DNA from: Owenia fusiformis
Lineage: Eukaryota > Annelida > Polychaeta > Sabellida > Oweniidae
Assembly (NCBI GenBank): GCA_903813345.2
Contig: CAIIXF020000009.1
Coordinates: 15,587,759 to 15,651,758, forward strand
DNA: 64,000 bases
Reading direction: 5' to 3'
In this document: positions 47,501 through 59,500 of the stretch, in pieces
How positions within the stretch are numbered: the first letter of the stretch is position 1
Layout of the letters: each line of letters starts with the position of its first letter
Translations under genes and position numbers: made by a program
The notes under the pieces: model-generated
Databases searched by the model: none
Told to the model about the DNA's origin: nothing
The model's input: only the letters and a program-made list of their open reading frames with translations

Positions 47501-50500
47501 CCATGATTTAACCATACCATTAAGCATAACATCTTTGATTCTTAGAAAACCTTTATCATAAAATTCCTTCCAAAATATTGATTTATTTCTGATGACAATG
47601 TTCTCATTATTCCAAATTATTTCATCCAATGCATTTTTCTTTGGTCTCCTTATAAGCGTATATGCCTTTAAAATATTATGATAAAATCTTGGGCTAATTG
47701 CATTTAGCTTGTTTATGTCAAAATTGCAGTTTAGCAAGTTTATTACCACAGATTACCAGTTGCATTATATTGGCAAACAGACATCAGTGATATTACCATA
47801 GATCACCAGTTGCATTATATTGAAAAAAAACATCAGTGATATTACCATAGATTACCAGTTGCAAACAGACATCAGTGATATTATCATAGATCACCAGTTG
47901 CATTATATTGCCAAACAGACATCAGTGATATTACCATAGATCACCAGTTGCATTATATTGCCAAACAGACATCAGTGATATTACCATAGATCACCAGTTG
48001 CATTATATTACGAAACAGACATCAGTGATATAACTATAGATCACCAGTTGCATTAAATTGCCAAACAGACATCAGTGATATTACCATAGATCACCAGTTG
48101 CATTATATTGCCAAACAGATATCAGTGATATTACCATAGATTGCCAGTTGCATTATATTGCCAAACAGACATCATTGATATAACCATAGATCACCAGTTG
48201 TATTATATTGCCAAACAGACATCAGTGATATTACCATAGATCATCAGTTGCATTATATTGGAAAAAAACATCAGTGATATTACCATATATTACCAGTTGC
48301 AAACAGACATCAGTGATATTATCATAGATCACCAGTTGCATTATATTGCCAAACAGACATCAGTGATATTACCATAGATCACCAGTTGCATTATATTGCC
48401 AAACAGACATCAGTGATATTACCATAGATCACCAGTTGCATTATATTGCGAAACAGACATCGGTGATATAACTATAGATCACCAGTTGCATTAAATTGCC
48501 AAACAGACATCAGTGATATTACCATAGATCACCAGTTGCATTATATTGCCAAACAGATATCAGTGATATTACCATAGATTACCAGTTGTATTATATTGCC
48601 AAATAGACATCAGTGATATTACTATAGATCACCAGTTGCATTATATTGCCAAACAGATATCAGTGATATTATCATAGATTACCAATTGAATTATATTGGC
48701 AAACCGGCATCAGTGATATTACCATAGATCATCGGCTGTATTAAATTGCCAAACAGACATCAATTTGAGATTACCATAAATCTCAAGTTATATTGTTTTG
48801 TCTTGCATTGTCTATTGTTTTGTCTTGCATTGTCTATTGTTTTGTCAATCAATTTGCTGTTGTATTACCAGAGATCCCCAGTTATACTATATTCCAAGTC
48901 AGACATAATTTGCTATTTTATGGCTTCTATAGTATCTAAAAGGGTCATTTACAAACATAAGTCACATAAAAGTTGTACTTCGACAATATATTCTGGTTAA
49001 GAATGCAAACATTTCTTGCAAATTCATTTCAATCAATCATACAGAATTTTGGATAACATCATTTTTAATTCTAAATAAAAGGGTTCAGATAATAATAGAT
49101 ATAAAATAAACCACATCCTTAAAAATACTTCACATAGATATATATTTATTTATTCTTATAGCACATCCTCATCCCTGTGAGAATAAAGCAAATATAGCTA
49201 AATACTTATTGACTGTGGAATCATCTGTGGAATCAAAAAGAATGAGAACCCTTTCAGATACTGAATAAGAGATAAAACACTTGCTTATAGCTCATTTCTA
49301 TCTATTTGTTGTAGAACTGACGAACATTCAGTATTTGTGACATGATACAGGGCAGTGGCAAATATGTTATCTACTAGAACAAATTCTGCCAGGTGTACCA
49401 GAAACCCTTCATAGGTGCCTGTTACACTGCATGATTAAATTGTTTCGTTATGAAGCATTATGCATCCATTCTCAATAACTAGGCACAATTGATGTCGCCA
49501 GGCTCAGTCTTAGTATTAACATTACTGACATCAAATTTTGATGTGTTTACAAGTAGTATATATGACCCTCTACCAAGCACGTATGTAATATATGATTTCT
49601 AAGTTACACATTTTTTATTATATGTACTAGAATATGCCTATTCATAATTTACGTGACTGTCGCCATATCAAAAATCAGGATTGTATGGTGTCATTGAAGA
49701 ACTTTTTTTACGTAACATCCCATATAAAGTGTTTTCTTATACACAAGATGATCCTAGCTTCTAGTCAAATGATAGAAACGATCATTTTGACATTTTCACC
49801 TTACCAAAAATATTCCCAAACAAATGTCGCCAGTCTTTTTTTATGTTTACCCCCTTGTTCTATGAATTATATAAAGATGGTGAAAAAATAATGTATTCAA
49901 TGTGCTATATATTTTTCTGGATTCACATGTAAATACTTGTTAGAAAGTCGTACAAGTTGCTGTTGGAAACGTGAAGATTTGGGCATTAGGAAATTATAAT
50001 CACAGTTTTTCAAGAAGTTATAGATAAGAAAATCATTTACGTGATCAACGTTTCCACGGTCAATACGTAACTGAGCATATTCATGTTATATCAACTAATT
50101 GTATGGTAGGGGTGTACCTGATTAATCACTATGTTCAACCAATTTAACTTTGTTTGAATACAATACAGCAGCGAGAGTGTCGTTTGCATCATTTACTATA
50201 CCATCATTCCCGATACCTTGTGGTACGAAAATAACTATTACAATACTCGTAGCTCTGAATAAAGTTTATAACGAGGGAAACTTAAGCTCACATATTGGTT
50301 TGAATCTGAATCAAGAAAGTCTACCACTTTTCGGAGTAAAACCACGCAATTTAATGTATGTATTACACCCTATATAGTATCTCTCATGTGAAACGAATAT
50401 ATGTTGTTAATTTAATGTTAACTATGGCATAAACATTGTTAGAATAAATGTGAAAATGAACATAAAAACACGTTTCTATCATTGATTTTATATTGAAGCT

Positions 50501-53500
50501 CTGGCCCTGTGTTTTTATATGATAACTTACGTTACCGATGGTAACGTAGTTGATGAACTCTGCTGCACACATTTGTTTGCCGTCAAAACTTTACCAGTAT
50601 ATTTATTTATCAACATGTACACTTTGTAGATGGGAGAGACTAGTGCAGAAATTCAAAAATACTATCATGAGAGGAAAAAACAAAATAGGTGGATCATACA
50701 TGGCCAAAGAACGTGTTCAATAATTTTATTGTCCCAATAGCTGCAATGTCATCTGAAAAGATAAAGAGGTCGTTTTAAGAATAAATAAATAGCCTAACAG
50801 CAAGAAAAAACAAAAGAAAAATCAGAGAAGATACTATTGGCAGCTAATGACCCCAGTGATGCCGAAATAATCATTGTGACACAAGAGGCTATGACAGTGT
50901 TTCATGATCAAGTAACACATTAAACATGAATTTTGCAAGAGGACAACAAAACGGGACTGTGTACCCGACGGTTGTCACAGGCAAAGGGACATAGGCTACC
51001 TTGGTCAACGCAAATAAATCGTGTCAAAGCCGAACTGCACACAGGTTTATGGATATACAAGAAGATACAACAACACCTTTCAAAAGTGTTAATGTCAGAG
51101 ACATGCATACTGACAGTGAAGATATAGGGGTACACGTTGGCGAATATGTCACTGCAGTTTATGATAACCGCTGATTTAAATATTTTTTGTAAATGTAGAG
51201 ACTAATGATAGGGAAATTATTTTATGGAGAAGCAACATGTGTCTTCTTCCTCTAAAAAGTGACATTATTTGTCTGAAAATCTCCAATACTAATATTTTAT
51301 CTGAAATGGAGAAGCCAACCCCAAGGCTATTCGAACTGAGTCCTGAGATGCAAACTTGGTCCAGGATATATATGACAAAGTAAAGGTAATGGAGGAATAA
51401 GTTAAGTTTTTAGTAGTTATGTATCGTATGATATCAGGAGACACTTAGCGTTGCTTCTTCTTGACGATATTCACATATTTTATACTAAATAGTATTGATT
51501 CCGCGATTGTGAGTTTTGTATCATTTACGTTACAAAGGATTTTAGCATTTAAAATGTGTAAAGAAAGAAAAAGTAACTGTAAGCCTGCATTTTTTCTTTA
51601 AAACATGTAGCGCATGTTGCACTTAGTTAATTACATATGTGTTGCATACATAGTTGAGGTTGGTGTTATCTTTAATGTATCTATTTTAGAATTTAGTGAC
51701 TTTCACCATCATTTACGTAACATGATTAGGCGTTTGACTATGTCTGTTCAAGTGTTATTATTGCTTAAACTTCAGTGTTAACATGATATAAGAAACATTA
51801 GTTGATATTTTGCAATTATTCATAATGATATAACTGATTCTACGATGTTACTATTTTTGAATCATATACGTTACCAAGGGTGTCATGATATATAAATCTC
51901 AATTAAATCATGCCTCCTGTGTCAAACACCAAAACGTAGCTATCATTTTATTCTTCATACTATCCATCATCAGAAAAGAAAGCTAAATGTAACGGAGTTA
52001 GACTGGTTTTCTTCAAAATTGAAATGACGTGTAGCACTTAAGATTTGTTCGTGAAAGGGAATAATAAGTTCATCTGTGATTTCCGTCTTCAATGTGAGTC
52101 TGTTTCAATTATACATCTTCAAAATTTCTGATATATGATTCATTATCAAGGCAAAATATATCCTTATTTTTAGGTGCAAAAGTAAACATGAGAATATTGC
52201 TTTGGCTCAAAATACAGGTCTCTTGATATGACACCCCACTATAACGTTAATGACAGAGACTTGCATTTTTAAGATAATATCATATGCGCTTCGACATGCA
52301 AATTTTTCATGAAGGGGTTTGAGATTGATGAAGATATTTGCGGTTTAGCTACTTTACATATATTCAAATGATAAAACATCAAATTGAAACCATTTAAACC
52401 AACTTCACTTTTGGTCCATTTCACTCATGGAAATGTGCCTAGTTATTGAGAATGGATGTATGACAAAAAGCCCAGTAATGAAGCATTTTTGTGAAAGTGT
52501 AGCACCTCTGCCTTCATTAGAATTGCTTCATTGATAACTATAAGCAATTTACTGGAAAATTCAATGAAGGTTAGGTGCCAACAAAGCTTTTTGTGGCAGT
52601 TTAACAGGGAGCGCAGAAGTCTTATCAATTCTTGTTTACTAGTACTCATTGCTATTCCTTCAATGTTTCCTATAAGTGAACATTCTTATTTCATTTTCAT
52701 GACTTCCTAGGAAATGGGAACTGATCTATTTTTAAATGTTCAAACCTCAGAAAAGCTACAACATATATTGCTCATTTTCCCACTTCTACCTGCCTGTCAT
52801 ATATGATATACATGTACTCATAAGAGAATTCATAAATGAATCTATCTCTCTGTATGAACCTCTAGAGTTTGTCTTTATATGGAGATATGTTTGACTATGA
52901 ATTCTGGGCCACATACCCACGGTGGGCTCGAATGAGGTATAATGAGTGAAACTGATCTTTAAATTTGAGGCACAAATGAACAAACGTATGCCTCGTTTTC
53001 GAATGTGTTGTTCCAAAAAGCCGTAATTAGCATAGAATCCAATGCAGAACACTTTTCGTTCCAAAATAGTCATTTCTCCTTTTTATAATCTTTTCCAAAT
53101 TTGGAGGCCAAATAAACATTGCAGTGACACATAAGCTTTTGATTTCAGATTTTCGATATTTGAATATTTAGCGCTGTTAGACCTGTTTTAAAATTACGAT
53201 TTTTTGCGGTAGAATTGTTGACAGTTGACGGCTCAAACTAATTCTATAAGAACTTTAAAACTCCATTAGGGAGGACGATGAAAATAATAATTATAAGATA
53301 TTACCAGATATTCTAAAAGAAGAAAATGATATGATACTTATCTGACAAAAGCAAAGAAAAACACACGCCTTCATACTTCATTTTGTACCAGAAAATAACG
53401 TGCAGGTATAGCAATTTTTTCAAAAATGTTTTCCTTCTACCAGTAACTAAATGCGTATAACATATATCTATTAACATATATAACAGCAATATGTATCACA

Positions 53501-56500
53501 TGTACAACAGTTCCATGTGTATCTAGTTTATTTGTGAATCAAACTTTCTGATGTTTTGCCTAGAACCAACCAAGATTTTTTTCTGTATGAGCTTTAAATT
53601 ATATGAGTATATAGTAGCTAATCATGTTAAAAGTATCAAGGGAAGATAGATGCTATAAACATAGGACTAAAAATAGATTGTTACCATGTTACAATGTTAT
53701 GCTATCATATTACTACTGTAAGCAATTATAACATGTGAGCTAAAAACTACAAAAACACAATAATTATGATGTTTATAAAAATGAGGTCAAACATCATCGG
53801 CCTTCCCAAATTGTTTTGAAATGAGCAGTTTTCCTATCTACATTAACAGTATTCCTCCTCCTTTGGAAGGGAAATCAGCAGGAATGTCAGACACAGTTGT
53901 TAAACTTCATTAGGCTCTCAGCCAAAATATGTACATGTAATACAGACATATCAACACTTTTAACTGCTCATAATTAATTTTCTGCATTAAATAGGCCTCA
54001 ATGTGAAATAACACATTGAACCTCGAAATGATTTCAGATGACTGCAAAATTGCTACAAGTTCTTGAATAAATGCTTAAAACATAATTATTGTAACAAATA
54101 TCATAGCCATTTCATACAGTATAAGGACACAAACATGTACAACATGTCAATCGGGATCCTGTTGCGTTATTGATAAGAATCACGTACACAAGACAAATAA
54201 ATAGTACCGTGGGTACTGGGCTCACATGGTGTTGCTCAAAAGTGAATTGATGGCTAAAATGACAGAAAATAAAAAAACTGATATATTTTTTTGCCAATTT
54301 TTTATACAACTACTCTTTACAAAGACATGGCCTTTTACAATGCAGGAAACCTAAAATTATTTGTAAATTTGTAAGGAAATGGGCAAAATGGGAATTTTGC
54401 GAGACAAAAATAGTGGCCATTTTGAATAGGCAAGCTTTTGAAGCAGGAGTCACAGGGTTTTTCTTTACTGATGTTGAACAAAAATAACTTAAAACGGGAA
54501 TCTTATTGACAGAGGTTTGGCCAAAAGGGGATTTTAACTAAATTGTCAGAAAATAAAAAAATGGATATAATTTTTTGGTGATTTTTGTAACAAAATTATT
54601 TCATACAACTACTCTTTACATTGATATGGATAAAACACTTGAAATTATTTGTCAAAAAAGTAAATTGTGTGGATTTCCTAGTGTTTCTATGCAAAATAGC
54701 ATGCTCTGTCACAGTGGACAAATTTTTCGATACCAGCCTGCCTGAGAGTTAAAGATATTTTTTGTATTCAAGCACATAATTTCGAACATGAACGTTTCTT
54801 ACCTCCTCCATTGAAGAGTCAGTAAAAATATTTGAGCTTTTCCCATCATATTGTAACAGTGGCGCATCGTGCATATTTCAATTAAATTTTATATATAGTT
54901 TAAAAGAGTACCATCTTTTGATTTTATCAATTTTGATTCCATTTGGATTTTGATATTTTTACATGTTTTAGATTTAAATGTCCTCTTTTGAATATTCATA
55001 ATTTATTTTCAGTGTTGTTGCTATATTTTTTATAAAAAATAGGACCCATGGTCCTGTGCTCACACAGTTTGGAACCTTCAGAGGAATGTACATTCTGACT
55101 TTTAAACAAGAATGTTGATTTGGATTTGTAGTCTCGAACTTTGAGAAACTTAGATAGCACAGTTGTGTGACCTAGTTTGATGACCTTTGACCTTGAAAAT
55201 TTTACTTATTCAGAGCTCAGTAAGGTCTTTTGTGATTAAGCTGACCAAAATGTACATTCAAAAATCAATTTGAAAAATCAACTTTTTTGACCTTTCGAAG
55301 GTCACTGAAGGTCAAGTAAAGGTCAAATCCTAAAACTAATGTCAGATTTGAACTCCTGGCAACTTGTAGATGATTTTCAAAAAAAAATTGGTCAAATTGA
55401 AGCAAGTTGAAAAATAACTTATTTTTACTGTTATTTGACGTCAAATATCTCAAAAACTGTAAAAATTTGATGCTGACACATATTGAGCAATATGTAGGGA
55501 ATGCTTAAATCTAGTAATGATGTAATTCATTGCAAGAAATGATCGAGTATAAGGCAAACTTTGAGAAACTTGTCAATCACGAAACCTGCCATGGACTTTA
55601 TACATGAGAAAGTTCCTGAAAATGACTAAGTCCTACTTTTTGTCAAATTTTATTGAGTAAACACCAAAAACTGTAATTCCAAGAGCTTTGAAATCTTCAG
55701 AGGACATAGGCTGCATATACAGCAACTACTACAAGTTATTTGAAAGTTCTACTTCAACAAAGTGTCTAGTATTTACAGAAAATTTGACTTTTTGACATCA
55801 AAATCAGCAATTTCTCGGAAAACGGGCGAACTTGGGAAATGGTGATGATAGGTAAAATAGGCATTATGGATATGCATAAAATGAAAGTGCATGTGACTCA
55901 ATCCGAATAGCAGTTTTAATTTGTGCGGCTAATGTTGACGGACGGACGGACCAACGGACAGACGGACCAACGGACGGACGGACGGATGGACCAAGGGACG
56001 GACGGACGGATGGACCAAGGGACGGACGCCTGGACGATCCCATAGGCTCACTGTGTGAGCCAAAAATCATTAGTGCAGTAGACTGATAAACTTCGTTCTC
56101 CGAATCTAGACTTGTCTTTTATTGAATCAGTCTACTGCACATTATGCCTGTTTCGGGCAATTTTGATATTTTTACTTATTGTAGATTTAAATGTCCTCTT
56201 TTGAATATTCATAATTTAATTTGGGTGTTATTTCTATATTTTTCATAATAAATCATTAGCCCAGTAAACTGTTCTCTTTTGTCTTTTGCCACCTAAAAAT
56301 TTACCCAGAATGCCCAATAACTAAGCAGTTGTAGAAAAACATCAAAATGAACCACCAAATGTTTTTTGAGAAAGAATAGCCAGAAATCTGTTCGGGGTAC
56401 TATATTTCAAAGTCACATAATTTCCACTTACTATTTTCACCAGAGTAACATGTTCTTTGATGACACCCACTATTCCTAATATGGCAGTTATGATGACAAC

Positions 56501-59500
56501 TACACCAATGATTATAGCTAATGTCGCAGGACTAGACAGAAAATCATTGACTGAGTGGTAGTTCTGCTTGATTATACTGCCCCAGATACCAGCAACCAGG
56601 CAAATGATCCCCACAATCTGAAATAGAACAAATTATTTATAAATACATGTATTTAAAGCTTTAATTAAAGGCACACTGTACTTCAGAGCTGATAAAATGG
56701 TTCAAAAAAGTTAGATTTTGAACCTTGAAAAGCATTATTTAGACTGGGAATTGAAAGTTGTTCACGACAACTTTTATTGAGATGAACCGGAAGTGAATTT
56801 TCGAGTCGGGTAAATGCGTGAAGTAAATGGTGATAATGTTCTTTTTATGGACCGGGGAAGTCACATCAGTACTATTAGAAATCATAGTTAAGCATTTGAT
56901 GATCATTTAGAACCATTTAAAATCAAATCCACAACAAAAGGAGGGGGAGTTGTTTGTAGAATGAATGGGGGGAGTTTTTTCATGCATTTCATTTATGTTT
57001 TTCATCCAAAAAACATCAATACACTTTAAAACATTTTATTTTGAGTATAAGATTGAACCATATAATTCCAAAATATATTTTTAATTTTCAAGGATTATCT
57101 ATAGATTTAACATCAATCAATCAAGTAAAAACTACATTCAATACGACAAAAGCTTCCCAATGGTGTGGTTAAATGGTTCGTCACTTTTGATCCTGACAAG
57201 AAAATGTACGTAGCAGTACATCGTGTTCAGTCATCAGTATGACTATAACAAATCATTTTCCTTAAAAATATATAATTTTCATTATAAATATATAGGCAGC
57301 TTCAACGTTGAATGACAGAAAAAATTAGGATAGGTTCCTGTAGAAATGATAGGTTGGCAGGTCAGGAGCCTAAGTGTTTGCTTGCCTTTCGTTTAAACCA
57401 TTTTAACTTAACTGAAATGAACAAAACGGGTAAAAATACACTGCCGTTTACAATTGATTTGCATTCAAAATTGAATAATATAAATAATTTAAGGTGTTGG
57501 GGTAGTTATCAGAAATTTACATCAAACAGGAAATGAAATAAAAACCATGTGGATTTTAGAATTTTTTAACTAAGATATAAAGGTTTTTTATATGACTATA
57601 ACAAATCAAAACCTGTGCAAGATCGTCCATTCTTGATGAGCTTTGATGATTCTTCTTTATCGAGTCCAAATTAAGAGATAAGTAAACATATAATGGTTTT
57701 CGGTTTGTTTTCTCATTCATATTCGCGTTAATTGATGAGACATACATAAGACATACCTGGGTCGGTAAATTCATATCATACAGTGTATGCATAATATATT
57801 AAGTGTCAAACTATTAGGTCAAAATAGCACTTTTGAACAGCAAAATCTTCACATAAACTTTGTCCTAAAAGATCCGATGTTATCGGACATCGGACCGATC
57901 GATGAGTAATATTATAAAGATCCGAAAATATCTTGAGTAAAAGGATCTCAGAATCCGAAGATTACTTGAGTAAAATCTGTTGAGATCCGATGACATCATT
58001 GAGTTTATGACGTGCTGATGATGAAATAGTGTTAGGTTACTTTTGGGAGTTTTCGAACCTTGATTTATTGCCTTTATTAGAAGGGTTCCTCGTTATTAAT
58101 ACTATTGTAACATTTTGACCCAGACTGACACAACAGAAATTAAGCTATCAACATTGGAGGATAGGAATAGCACGAAATTGCATTTAAATCAATTATTATC
58201 CATATTTATGGATAAAAATGAATATGTTTCAAGTTCTTAATCTCTACTGGTCAATCTTTTTTCATTTTAGTAGCCATTCTACTGATAACTTATCTTATTC
58301 AAAATTGAGAGCGAATGAGCGTTACGGGTCTTTTAACTTTGCACATTTTAGACCAATCAAAATATATAACTTTTTTTCATATGTTTACCATCTTGGTAGA
58401 TACAAAATAACACGTACCAAAGTCATTGGATTATGAGCAGAGTCAGATAGAAGTGATGATATCATCAACAATGAAAATTATGGTGATTCGAGTGAAAGCA
58501 TGAATTCAATGTTATAAAGAACTTTGCGGGACACAGACGTTGATGCTTGGATGTTGGCATTTTATTTAGCTCTCGTAAAATGAAAGAACAAACATTCCAT
58601 TTTCACTCATGTTCGGTAATATAACGAATCATAACTTCCGGAAATAACAAGCTAGTCGGAAAATTTTTCGGAATTTTTTCAGTTTGTTTACATTTCTTGT
58701 TGATCGGATGGAAAGATAAGCTGATATAGTTACATTGGAGTTCGTTTACTACCATTTGGAAGGCACGTGAGGCCATTCATCAGGTAACACTTATATGTCG
58801 AAGTTTAAGTTCTTGCCTTTTTTAACACGCAACAAGGATTAAGTTCGATGAAGGTATGTTTATTACATTTTAGTTCATTTATAGCAACAGTCCATCAATA
58901 TAGCGCAAAAAGCAATAAAACAAAACAGGGTTTCATGATAGCGTAAATCTAAAACCGTTGTGAAAGAAATTATGGTCCCCTGGGGATTATGGTCTCCTTT
59001 CTAAACGGCCCTTACTGGCCCTGATTGTGTACAAGATAATAAGGGAAAGAGTTGTATTTAGGTCACCATATAAATCAATGGAGAGTAGGACCATAATTTG
59101 ATAGGACCTCCTACCCAAAGTCAGCACTATCAATGGTATATTCTACCTTTATAGATAAAATACTAGAAGTGCAAAAGCTGTTTGCCATTTTTGTTTCACA
59201 ACTGCGTCGCTACATCTCGTTCAGTGTAAAATCGTATCCTAAAGCCCAAATCCCGGGAATCCCGACTCACTGTTTACACCAACAATCAATCAGATGGTAT
59301 TATTACACCAAAAGTAGTGCGAAAAAGTTTTGATGACATTTAAAGACACTGTTCCTCTTTCACATGCATTATCTCATGGAAATGGGCATACCAGTGTTGC
59401 CAGTGCAAAGATCTTTGTTCCATGGTAAAGGAAAGCTATCAAACATTGTCTGAAGAGCAGATCTAGCTCCGTAATTTTACTTTTAACATGGCGACCTTGA

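Noticed and set aside
45641-48770. Regular array resembling a CRISPR locus
   Set aside because: There are no unique spacers, the units are contiguous and the context is eukaryotic.
55864-56070. Minus-strand frame rich in PSLGPSVRPS repeats
   Set aside because: Translation of the GGAC microsatellite of the family D element.
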